This document shows positions 1 to 11,700 of a stretch of 64,000 bases of DNA, in pieces (the stretch's first letter is position 1; each line of letters opens with the position of its first letter). Under the pieces are notes generated by a model, which was given only the letters and a program-made list of their open reading frames with translations, was not told the DNA's origin and made no database searches. This stretch comes from Acanthochromis polyacanthus (Eukaryota; Chordata; Actinopteri; Pomacentridae), in contig NC_067120.1 of NCBI RefSeq assembly GCF_021347895.1, forward strand, positions 16,229,361 to 16,293,360, given 5' to 3'. Both the position numbers and the translations under genes were made by a program.

Positions 1-3000
1 GTTTCCTCACTGAAAAGGTCACTAGTCTTACACGTGTTAAACTGATGTAGCAGTCACAGCTCATACCTGGTTCACACGTGACGTATTCCTAATATGTTGT
101 AGACGTTGGATTACCGAAATGTACCGGAGGAGGTTAATGCACTGAAGAGTGTTTGGTGCTATAGAAAACATTTTTAAAGATGCTAGGTGTAATTCCTTAT
201 TTTTTAATCTGTATTAGTTATCTGGACATTCTAATTATAATACCTCTTCAGTCATTGATTAAACCCCTAAAGCCCATTTCTTTGTATCAAACTTCAAAAC
301 TAGAAGTCTTTTTTTCCATGAAAATAATCCCTTTTTGTATCAAAATGGCTTAGATGTCACTTTACATCGTTGCTTCATCTGGAATGTACAGATCTATAAC
401 ATCCCCATCTCTATGTACACTCAGACCTTCCCACTCACTGCAGCTCAAGCACACAAGCTCATATATGGCTCTGCTGAAACTAGGGCAAGACCCCAAAATC
501 CGGTCGTTGTGGTGGATCTCGAAATATTAATTTCAAGATCCGAATATGCACTTCTACAATACACATCATCAAGTCTCATAGGAAAGATCTTATAGATGTA
601 TATTGTCGCATTACTGAAGATGAGGAATCCTGTGTTTTTGGGCCCACACTGTGAGGCTTCCATTCCGACCATTTTTATTCAATCTGCCTCTTTCCTTCAG
701 CTCATAACTTCATAAAAGTTTCATACAAATTGATGGACTACACAATTACACAAAGAGATAAAATACAAATGTCTGTTTCTGCTTATTCTGTCTATCAAAA
801 TGCTGAAAAGTGAAAGGGATCGCTAGTGCAGAGTGAATTTTTGTATTATCTCACTGTATTGTTATCTCAGTCCTGATTCTGATCATGTATATTTCACCTC
901 AACACCAGACCACATCTCTGAGCTGTGATATTGAAGGTGTAGGCAGAAATCACAGCTCAACCACTCACACTTTCATTTCAACCTGATCCCACAGACAGAC
1001 GTTTTGATTCCCGTCTGCTTTTTCCCCCTCAAAGTTAACCGATGCTTGGCACGCGTCGCCTCCTCAGAAGTTTTAAAATCAGAAGAGCTGGAGCTTCCTG
1101 TCTGATTAGCACTTCATTTGATCTTCATGCAGACAGGGGACATCAGGGTTAAACCCTTTATCATGTTCTACATCTGTGTTGCGTGGTGTGTTACAGTATC
1201 TCGTGTGCTGCTTTGTGTAGAAGTGAAAGGAAAACTTGGAGTTGGAGTGAAGTCTCAAGGAAGAGGCTTTTTAGCAGGAAAACAAAGTTGAAGTTCCTAA
1301 GTGTCAAACAAGAAGACGCTATTACCGACTCTTTATTTCTTGCTAAGTTTTGTTAGAAATTACCTCTACACAACACCAGCAAGAACATTTTGTGCTTTGC
1401 TCATAAGTAACATCTCATTACACATTATTAGTGCCGTAAATACACTGGGATTGTTAGCTAAACATTACAGTCACAGGGTCAATTAATGCAGTAATTCATA
1501 ATTAATCGGTGTAAATTGCAGGGTTTTAAAAAAAGTCATAGACGCTGTGTGTGGGCAGAAATATGAGAGTAAATTGCTTTTCAGGCTATGAATTAGATGG
1601 CCATTATGCTGATTGCTTCGAAAGGAACGTACCACGTGTTATCGTGCGAGGAAGCCTACAGTGTGCTATTTTTATCCATGGTCATGTTCCCACGTGAATT
1701 AAAGATTCAAACCTTTTTAATAATTTAGTGTCATTGAGAAAGATGTTTTGGTTGGCTTCCCACAGTCTGGCTGCGCTGGCTTTGAAGCACCCACCTGTGC
1801 TTTTTGTGTGTGTGCGCACGCTGGACCGATTCCTGTCAAAGCTGTCACGAGAGGAGCGGGCCACGACGGTGATGATTCATTCATAAAAGGCCCCTCATTT
1901 AATTACTCTCAAATCGGGTCACACGGATACCCAGGAGAAGCGGCTGCTTTACGGTGGCGGTGGGTGATCAGATCTGAGCCGCGCATCAAATCACAAACCA
2001 CTCTCAGATCCCCACGGCTCTCCGTTCACGTGAACAGGATTTCAATCTTCACCGCTCGCACCAAAGAGATTTCCACCCACCTGGAGAGTCAGAGCTGGCC
2101 TAATAAACCTGTTTATGTATTAAACACTGTGGGGACACTTGATATTCCTGACAGACATTGCCTTAGACAAGTAATCACAGCAATAACTCCATATTAAATC
2201 TCCACCTCTTTTAAGATGTTCTGTTGTTTGTTGTCAAGGTTACCATAAGGAGTGCTGGAATACAGATATCTCTTCCACCAGCTTGGGATGATCCCTATTT
2301 TTCTGTCCCAGCTACACCTAAGCCTCGCGTCTTTTAAGTTTAATAACACCCAATGTTAAATATCAGCTTCTAAGATGAGCATCCTCTCTCACATAAGCTG
2401 CTGCCGATAGCTTTCCTTACAATAGAGGTGAATGGCAGCCGCAATTGTCTGGAAAAGTTGTTGCCAGAATGGAAAATAAATGTTGGTACTTTAAAAGTCA
2501 TTCAGATATAACACATGCAGTGGAATATTGAATTGATCCAACTTTTGTGCTCTGAGTGATGGCCTGCTGAATTTATACCCAGGCATGAAATCAATACAAA
2601 TTCAGTTAGTGGCAGAGCACTGATTATGATTTCATATTCCACTCTCACAGCTTTCTGATCAGTTGTGTTTTTGTTAACTCGCTACAGTGTTGTTGTTGTG
2701 GGAGAAGACAGACAGAGGAAAAGCCTGTGTGAGCATTAGCTGGGAATTCTGGGGGCAAAAAGGTTTACAAGCAGGCCATATACCTGCATTACACACTTGG
2801 CTGAAGGTTAAACCTCTCAAATATCGGTTTGTGAGGAATGCAGTTAAAGAAACCCCAAAATGCACCCATCACAGTGAGGACAAATGGGATGTGAGGCCCA
2901 TTAGCTGAGAGAATGAGTAGGACTGAGGGTTCGTTTCTGCCCGAGCAAGCAAAGGGCAGACCGGATGATAAACGACAGCTTGGACAAGAGGACGGTTGGG

Positions 3001-4000
3001 AAAGGACAAAAGAAGGAGATGGAATCACTGTTCATCAATATGAAATACAGACTTTATACACAATAAATGCTTTCATTTTCCATATAAATGTTCAGCAATA
3101 AATATTAAGTTTCCCATATTTTTTACCTTAATCGCAACTTTCACGGTCTTTAAGGGACACACGGGAAGACAAATGACACTTCCTGTAAAGATTCACCTTG
3201 TTAGAAAGTAAATGGTTTCACTAAATGTAACTATAATGTGGAGATGGTGCCCTCGGGTTGCGTTGGAAATGCAGTCTCAGGTAAATTCACCCTGTCACAG
3301 TGCAAAACTCATGACCATAAAGCACGTCAGAAGAGCTTTTATCGGTCTTAACGCGCTCTTCAGAGAGCATCATTCAATCTGCATGTACCATCCAGAGGTG
3401 CTGCTTGACCACAGGCAGGGGCTACTGTATCGGTCTCGCTTCACAGATGATGGGAAAGAGCATTTGGGTGAACGATGAGCATCTTAACCTTTCGGGGTCA
3501 CTGAGTCCACCATCACAGACTGATGGTCATCCAGGCCTTTACCCTTAAAACATGTGTACTAATATTCAATACTGTCAGCAGATTCTCTGTAAATTTGTAT
3601 TTCCATGCCGGGAAGACACAGATGGTTTTCTATTTTCAGTCTCTGCTGACTAAAGGCAACTAGACAGCCAGTGCTTCTTGCTCACAAGCCCTTCATAGCT
3701 TTGGTCCTTGATATACAATTTCAGAAGACTGCCACTGACTCACATTTTCTCCACAGTCCATTGTACCGCAAGCAAACACTGCACCTCTGTTCATCAAATG
3801 CAGTATTCAATTCCTGCTCCCCAGTCTCCCAACAAGATTCTTTCATGTCAAATTGACACTTTAGTGAACAGCACTTCATGGGTTTTTATATTGCCTGGCA
3901 ACGGCAGAAAACCCACTCCTTGCGGCTTCTTCAGGTCGAGGAGCGGCTGGTCGGGGGAACGGTTTGGATGGTCGAGATGAAGAGGAAGGATGGTGGATGG
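1..4000. other. No gene seen; probably upstream intron of the long isoform
   Basis: This is AT-rich unique-looking sequence without recognisable exons, RNA genes or transposons. Short open frames on both strands have no family resemblance. It lies upstream of the short-isoform promoter, so if the long pdzrn4 isoform exists here this is intron. Confidence 0.55.
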
Positions 4001-4079
4001 TATTAATCATAATGGCGATGTAGCTTTCTGTTTGGCTTGCCTCCAGGCAGTGGAGCAAAATTAAAGCCCGGAAAATCGG

Positions 4080-4400
4080 ATTATGGAGTCCCCGGAGGTG
4101 GGATGCCCAGTAGCCAGCTGATGAGCGCTCATCTACTCTTAGCTGTACTCCGCACAGTGCGCGCCGCTGTTGGCTGGGAGGCCAATTTGTTAACAGTTAT
4201 TGCTCGTTAGTGTAGCTTCCTGATAGTGGAAAGAGGTTCCATAGCTGAGACAATAGCCAGGGTCTATTGTCTTGCAATTATCGCAGTCTGAGGGAAAGCA
4301 CCGGTTGATAGATTGTCTCTGGCTTTGCTGATTGCCAATTTGCTGGTAGGACCCCCATTATCAGCGACACCTGTAGCGCCTGAATTCTAAATATGCAATA
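4080..4400. promoter_or_regulatory. Candidate conserved non-coding element with a SOX-like dimer site
   Basis: This is an unusually balanced, CpG-retaining stretch about 1.3-1.6 kb upstream of exon 1. It contains a perfect 9-bp inverted repeat, AGACAATAG / CTATTGTCT (4248-4256 and 4264-4272, 7-base spacer), which looks like two head-to-head SOX-type sites. Several ATTGCCAAT and TTGCAATTA motifs lie nearby. Enhancer function is inferred from composition and motifs only. Confidence 0.35.
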
Positions 4401-4999
4401 CATTGTTTTTGACTTCTCATCACTTGTCAATTCATATTTCACATTAAAGAATGGTTGGATACTCTACCGCTGCAGTCCATTAACGGCATGCACTCCTGAA
4501 ACACTGACTAATATGCTGTAAAGATGAAGAAGCGCAATCCAGAATGCTGAATTTTTCGTCTCTCCATTATAAGCAGGTCTACAGGTAGCAATTAATGTCT
4601 TTATTGATTCAGTGGCAGATTATTTTCTCATTTAACCATGAATAGTTGGGTCAATAAAAAGGAAGAAAATGGTGAAACATGGGTGTTTTTGAGAAAATTA
4701 CACATGGTGCTTAAAAAATGGAATCAATTATCAAAAAGTCTCTTCCTAAAAGATATTACAGCCATACAAATTAAAGATATTCTTCATATCTTGATTAAAA
4801 AAAGGAAGCTGCAAACAAGAAAAAGTTAACCATTTTTCATCACTGATTGCTAAAATTGTTGTTCATTAAATTTCTGAGGAAGTAACAATTTATCAATTAA
4901 CATTAATTAATTTCACTATTACGGTGTTTACTGCTTGTTTTCTCCTCCACCGGTGAGAGTCCAAATTTCCAGAAGATATAAACACTACATGTCCTCATC
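4401..4999. other. AT-rich spacer, nothing recognised
   Basis: This is low-GC sequence with runs of A and T. The 63-codon open frame near 4638 is lysine-rich because of the A content and shows no domain. Confidence 0.5.
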
Positions 5000-5713
5000 T
5001 CATGAAGCAGATAAACTCTCAGTGAACAGCCTTACATGCAGGTAGGTTGTATTTTAGCCCTAGAAAGCCTCCTCTGCCTGCAGTGTGCCGTCTCGGTGCA
5101 GCCCTGCCCAAGCATCTCACCGGAGCTGCTCACACAAAGGAGCTTATTGTGTAACTGTGCCTCAGTTTTAATGAAGCAGCGCTCGGGCTCCATCGCAGTC
5201 CTCCCTCTCCGCCAGTCTCCTCCCTTCCTCCCGCCTTCCTCATGAATATCGCAGCGCTCTCCCTCATTATTCATGAGCTGGTATCGTCGTAGTCATGTGC
5301 GCCGAGAGCGAGCAAGAAAAGGGGGGAGTGTCTCAGCGAACGAGAGCCACAACTCTGGCGTGTGAGCGTGTGCAAGTGTGTGTGCGAGTCTGAAACGGAG
5401 GCAGAGAGGAGAGAGGAGAGAGGAGACACCCCCGGCTGATGCTGAAACGTCCGCTGCTACTAGTACCACTGCTGAAGCTGCTGTTGGCATCTGAGCCTTC
5501 TTCTTCTTTTACACTCAGCTGGAGCTCTCTGTGCCTCTAAACTGGGCTTGTTTGTGACTGTCTGAATGTGTGAATGGGCTGCCCGAGAGAGAGAGATGCC
5601 TGCTAAGGAGTGACTGATGAGAACCAGCGCTCCGGTGTGGAGGGTGACCCCCTGTGTCCGTGCCACCACTACTCGGGGAGAATTGGACGCCTGGCGTTTC
5701 CACGACGACTATA
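5000..5713 (+). promoter_or_regulatory. pdzrn4: Candidate short-isoform promoter and 5' leader
   Basis: This stretch is clearly richer in CpG than its AT-rich flanks, especially 5290-5480. It has a purine GA-repeat block at about 5400-5425 and a CT-rich block at 5205-5240. There is no convincing TATA box near the likely start; a TATAAA-like match at about 4976 is too far upstream to use with confidence. A perfect 9-bp inverted repeat, CTCATGAAT / ATTCATGAG, lies at 5239-5247 and 5269-5277. The region directly precedes the ATG at 5714, so it probably holds the transcription start and leader of the RING-less isoform. The start site cannot be fixed from sequence alone. Confidence 0.6.
5439..5540 (+). 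other. Upstream ORF, 33 codons, leucine-rich
   Basis: The ATG at 5439 opens 33 codons and stops at TAA 5538-5540. The first half is very rich in leucine, which resembles a signal peptide but may simply reflect CTG repeats. The start context is weak (C at -3, C at +4). It matters only if transcription starts upstream of 5439, which is not known. No homology is recognised. Confidence 0.3.
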
Positions 5714-5772
5714 ATGGGCTGCAATCTGTGCACTTTACAGAAGCGAGAGGAACACTACAAGCTGCTGTATGA
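5617..5772 (+). other. Upstream ORF overlapping the pdzrn4 start codon
   Basis: The ATG at 5617 opens a 51-codon frame, out of frame with pdzrn4, that runs over the main ATG at 5714 and stops at TGA 5770-5772. Two smaller upstream frames lie just before it (5566-5613 and 5574-5606). All have weak start contexts, while the main ATG has A at -3 and G at +4. Leaky scanning to the main start with some translational damping is the natural inference. Confidence 0.35.
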
Positions 5773-5782
5773 GATTGCACAG
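5714..5782 (+). CDS. pdzrn4: pdzrn4 exon 1 (alternative first exon, short isoform)
   Basis: It encodes residues 1-23, beginning [16 protein letters not shown], the signature start of the short isoforms of PDZRN3 and PDZRN4. The ATG at 5714 is the first in this frame after an upstream stop and has a strong context (A at -3, G at +4). The exon ends in CAG followed by the donor GTGAGC, phase 0. Gly2 with Cys3 and Cys6 resembles N-terminal acylation sites of Src-family kinases and G-alpha proteins; lipidation is an inference. Confidence 0.93.
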
Positions 5783-8700
5783 GTGAGCACAGGCACGGCT
5801 GACTCTGGCATCGATTGTTGTTGTGTGTGTGTGATTCATTATGCGAGCTGTGAGGAGAGCAGTCCTAGTCCAGGAGCCTTGTTGGGAGTATTTTAGGTGG
5901 CAGATGGGAAAGGTATGAATGAGGGATTAATGTATAAAATGAAAGTGAGGCACCGTAATGGAGTGAGCTGCTTCCTACTTGCCAGCAGATGTGTTCTGAG
6001 TAATGAGCAGTTGCTTAGAGAGCAGCTAGTGTGCAGCCCATTCATCCTGCTGGAGGAGCTGTGCTGAGGGAGCAAGTTTTTTTTTTTTTTTATGGAATAG
6101 TAGCGCCTGAGTGCTACTACATGGTGTTATTGTGCCAGTTTCTTCCTCGGGTGATGTTCAGAATGTGCCGTTAAGCGTGATTCGTCTGGGAAAGTTTTCT
6201 TTTGGCACTTTTGGTGTCGTTGTCACACTTCAATGTGTTCTACCAGCAAGTGTTTAAGAGCACACTTTATTTAATGTTCTATATTTCTGCTCAAATGCAC
6301 GAAAAAAATCATACAAATGTTGGGACATTTGACTGCACCATTCAATTAAGGAGGATTTTATGATAGCCGCTTGTGTAGATACAGGGTTTATACACAATTA
6401 ACACGGTCATTTAGGAAAATAGCAGGCAAATAGATAGAGGACACTGTCTTATACACTGAGGGGAAGCCAAACAGATAAACAAGCATTCACCTACCCACCT
6501 CCACACTCTCCCTATCAGCCCTCGTCTGATGGCAGGCTAATAACTGTGAAGCTCCTGGAAGTGGAGTAGTGCTCATCCCCTCCCCTGCAGTAGCGCCTGC
6601 CTTCACGCCACCATGATCACAGCCTCATTAGCCGTTTTATACAACCATCCTGTGCATTAATTAGACGTGAAATGTCTCTCTTTACCCTTGTGAAGTGACG
6701 GGGGAAGAGAAGAAGACGCGGGGGAGGTAAACTAGCTCGGGTTAACCAGCGCTGCCTGTAGTTTTCAGCTCACGCGCAACTTGAGATGCTGCCAAACTCT
6801 GGTGACGGACGCCGTCAGCGAGATCTGAACCGCATTAATGATCAGAAAAAGGCGCTGCACTGGACGTGTGCTGCAAGCTTGTAGATCAGCAGCGAAGGAG
6901 GTTCACTAATGGTCTGTTTAATATTAGCAAACAGACAGAAGTATCAGGGGACCCCGGAGGATGAGTAGGGAGCCGCTGCCTCTCCACAGAAGGATCATAA
7001 AAATAGTGCTGTCTTGGTGCTTATCTTGGCTTTTGCGCCTCTCTCTCTGTCTCTGCACCAGTTGTTAAGAAATTGTGTTGACTCCTTTTCTCGTGGTTAA
7101 GCAGAGAGGATCAGCATCCGCCAAGTGGGCCAGTCTCTGGGGCACCGTCGCCGTTGACAGGAGCTCTCTGGCGTGTCTGTCCACCCACTGATATACTGAG
7201 CCGGTTCAGGCACAAGCTGCAACATCAGCACCTACTGTCTGATCACCACTGTGGGAGGGAAGGATGTAGAGTATGAGGATAAAGACTGGGATGGGAATAC
7301 GGAGTAAGCTGTTAAAGGGTAGAAAGGAGATTAAGGAAAGGAAGCAGGAGCAGGTGAGCATCATTAGCACAGGGACAGGGAATAAAGAGGGGAAAGAAGT
7401 GGGCTGTTTGGCTCTTTAGTTAATAAGAAACCATAAACCTCACAGTGAACCATCTCATCTGTGCACATGCTCCCACATGTCCTCCGAGACAACAACACAA
7501 GCAGCGAATTCTTAGCAGCAGCACAGCAAATACTGAAAAACACATCAACACAATGGGTAGAGGAGAAGAGGGACAGGGAGGAGAGTCTCCTCAGGTAGTA
7601 GAGCTCTGTTTGCACTTATACAAGTATGTCACCATGTCTTTGTGGTCAGGAAGAAGTGTTGTGACAGTGGGGAGCTTTACTCACTGCTCACACCACCGGC
7701 AACCTAATCCTCTTTCTTACATATCGACTGTCTAGCTTGCTCAGCTTTCACCCTCGCTGCATGTTTTTTTCTCTATCATCCTCGCACAGTTTGGTGTCTC
7801 TTTTTGTTCAGAAACACAAACCCCCAGACACACACACACACACACACTCGACTGTGATTATGCAGAGTCGACGAATGTGTGTATGCAAATGAAGTAGAAG
7901 TGGCTTGCTGGTGCCACAGCGTGACTGACCAGCCTTGTGGCAGGTTGATTTGAAGAGCAGGAGTCAGTCGCAGGGGTTGGTTAGCCACCTTCCTCCCCTT
8001 CCCTTCACACCCAGAAACAATTTTGACACTCTCTCTGTCTGCCTGACCCCACAAGCTGCGGGAGATTTATGACTAGCAGGCTGCCTCGCTCTCTCTCGCG
8101 TTCCCTCTTCCCTCTGTTCTCATGGCTGCGAGTGTTCTGCATGGAAATGTGTTCACCTTTCTCAGCTGGCCTGCAAAGCTATCTCACCGGGCTGACATTT
8201 TTTATTTATTGAATCAGCTCTCTTGCCCGAACAAGAGGACACAGGAATCTTCTTGCAGCCTTGTTCTTTTTCTCACTTTCCAAAGTTCAAATTTATTTTT
8301 CTGCCTACCACTGATGAACACTCCATCCACAGGTCTCTCTTTGTCTTTTTATCTATAGCCTTTCTCCTTTTTGATCCCCTTGATTGCTCTTCTTCTTTGA
8401 TTACATTCCTTTCGGCCTTTGTTCCTGCTGCTCTCTACTAGATTCCGCTCCACTTAACCTTCCACTAAGTGTCTGAAAGAAGAAGTTTTACTTTCATCTT
8501 TGTTCAAGGAAAGTGGAACCTTGTTGAACCTATTGGCCTAAGGTTGAGCATCTCTCACAGTCTGGTCAGTGAGACTCTTGCAGTTTGAATTTTGCATCAA
8601 GCAGCTGCTCAGGCCATTTTTTTCTTTGCACACAGTAACATACTGTAGTTGATTCGCTGTGTGATCTGGCAGGGCTTTGTAATTCCCATTGTGTCCGTGA

Positions 8701-11700
8701 GCTCCCCTCGTGAGTGTCACACATTGTCTGTGCACCACTAAAACCCAGTGATGTGTGGCTTTTTGGAGCCTAATTAGCAAGATGGCAGATGTTGATGAGA
8801 AGAGCAATGCAGCGTACAGTGGATCAGAGTTACGTGAGACTTCTGCGGCGTGCATTAATGGTCTATGCCGCCTTTTGACAAAAGCTTTTTGTTTGCAGTG
8901 GGGTTGTGATTAAAACAAAGGTCCAAGGACGCCTGCAGTGGATGTCAAAACTTAGCCTCTGGGATACAGTGGCACCCAGCTGCTCTTAATGTTGCCGGGT
9001 AATGAATTTCACCCATCGCAGCGCAGAGCACAGAAGCTCCGTATTTCATTATCCTGTTGTGTAATTTTCCAATGAACCTGACTTTCTTTTTTCGAAGTTT
9101 TGAAAAAAGCATAGCCAGTTTTATAAGTTTTATTAGGCAAGAGGAGAATCACTCTCCACTGTGTTTGAGAAATAAATGGAAAGCAGCTTCTCAGCTCAAT
9201 GAGGCACAGCAGTCCCTGATAACTTGCTGATGCATATGAATGAGAATGAGGCACCCGCAGCACACACACACACACACACACACACACGGTTCTCAAGGAA
9301 ACAAAAACACAGTCTTAGTGAATATTCTAACTATACGACCAGAAACCATGAATTTTAGAGTGTGACTGTGCTCAGGAGGCCAACTGTAATGTAATGGAAT
9401 CTCAGAGTTTAGCGGTGTCATGTTGAGCTGTGTCACCAGGCTGACAGGACGGGACACACAGACGTGACATAAAGCACATCTAGAATTAATTTGTTTCTTG
9501 GGCTGAGAGGCAATTCCCTGGAGGTCGGTCCTGCAAAGGGGTGGATATTCCGTTTTGTGTACCAGCGCCAGATGTGAAACCTGTGGACCGGAGACGGTCT
9601 AAGGAGGACACAGCTGACTTGCTGCTGCTTCTGCAACACCACTAGCCATGTGTGTAATGGAGATGCATTCAAGAAAAGGTTGAGGAGCTATCACAACAGC
9701 CAGACTTGTTGAGAAAAAGGTTGGCTAGCTGCACCGAGCTGCCTGGATCATCACATGCAGAAAGCCTGCACCAGAATTTACACGTGTGTTATCTGCTGAA
9801 GCAAGGCCATTACTCTGCATGTAGTGTATAGAGCTGCAGAGTGTGAGACGAGTCATTTCAGGGGTCTGGGGCTCTGGAAGTAAAAGTTTATTTCTTGGAC
9901 AACATCCAAAGCTTTAACTGTCAAGAAACTTTCTCTTTCTCTCCCTCGCTTCCATAATAAAAAGGGAAAGTTGTGCCTAATTAACTTCACTTCTACTTGT
10001 CCGGAAGAAGGCCCTTTGTTAGTTTAGGGGAATTTGTTGTCACAGACGTTTAGTGTAGATAATGGTGTTCTTCAAGGAAACACTCTAGGCCCAATTATGT
10101 TTTCTACATGCACCTTTGACTTTCACTTTATTGATATTATTATAATTACTACAGGTTTAAGCCTGTGTGCATGAAAATATAAAGAAAGAGGTGACCTTGT
10201 CGGGAATTATTTGATAATAGATTCAGGCGAATGCATAATTTTCAGTCCAAGTGTGAGGATCACCTTCTTCTTGTACTGTTTTATCTTTTAAATATCTGCA
10301 TATTTTGAGGTTTGGATTGCTTATAGGACATTATAATCTGTATTTTTGACTTTTTATGACATTTTCATCGACCAATGACCTGACTAATTGAGAAAAGAAT
10401 CAGCAGTCGAATTTCCAAAGCCTGCTGTAAAACTGGAATACACATTGAAGTGAGATACTTTCAGAGACAGCAACTATCCCACTTCCATGCTTTATGCCTG
10501 TATTATGCACCTGTGATGGCTGTGATGGTACATTAAAGCTGTTGAACCTTGCTCTCACCTCCCCACCACATCTTCAGCACCATCTCCAGACAGTTAGCTA
10601 CAAATGTTCTCATCCATCTTCTTGTCCCATTATGTTTTTTGAAAGATGTCTCTCAACCATTAAAATTGATAGGAGCCGAGAAAGAGGGGGAGGAGAGGAA
10701 AAAAATGCGCAGCTTGATTGATCTCGTGTCCACCCTGGAAAGATTAGCCTGAAATATAATCTGGGCTTTCAGCGGAGCTTTTTACAATTCCCAAACAATA
10801 CAAAGGTCCATATTTTTTCAGCTGTCGTCAGGTTTATAGGCAGACAGAAAGGACAGATGCGTAGACACAAATCCCTCTCATGCCTTACCAATATAAAGAA
10901 GCATATTTCTGAGTCGGCCCCATCATCGGTGCTCTTTCTGGGCTTCATCCTGCAGCTTCTAACCAGATGCCTGATCTGTCAGCCAACCGTGTTTGATTAC
11001 AACACAAAGGGACGCCTGCAAGCTTTGCTGCTGTCTGTCTCGGGGTTTCCAGAGACTGAAATTGAGATCTAAATACGCCGAAATGATCTTTTTCTACTCA
11101 GGCTGTTTGCAAAGGCGCATTATTTACCTCCTCAGTCTATAGCTCCCCTTTCAGTGTCTAACGCTATTCCCATACTTATCAGGTTGAAGACACTGCAAAG
11201 AGTGTTGTGTAACCTCTGCCTCTCCAGCAGAGCCCACTTGGTAATTGGAAATTTAATAGCCTGATTTTGTGCGATTCGCACATTTAGTTACTTGACTGAC
11301 TCTGTATATCAGATTTCAGTAGATGGAATTGCTTGTTTTTAAGCACAATGCTGTTCGATGAGGTGAAATGAAAAAGGTAATTACAATCCAGATCGCAGAG
11401 TTTGGGGCAGGGATGTGTGGCGTACTCCTCGGATACAGATGATGTCACATTTGCCACGAGACACGAAGTCAATGGGTTTTATCAGTCAGTCCACTAAATC
11501 TCACCATGGAGGAGCAGAAGGGATTTAAAAGGGAGCTGATGAATTGACCTTTTCCTTTTCATCTGTTTCTTATCTCAATAAGAACCCAGCTGACCTTTTC
11601 AGCCACACATCAAGTCTCTGGACTCTCTCGTCGCAGAGCGGCTCTCCAACCTTACATGGCTCTTCAAAATTAGTTTTATCTCCTGTTTGTGCTTCTGTCG

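Noticed and set aside
1748..2197. 149-codon plus-strand open frame upstream of the gene
   Set aside because: It has no recognisable domain, no promoter and no conserved motif. It is probably chance in a CpG-retaining patch.
5654..5713. In-frame upstream extension of the pdzrn4 start
   Set aside because: It has no ATG, only a GTG; the ATG at 5714 has a strong context and matches the known short-isoform start.
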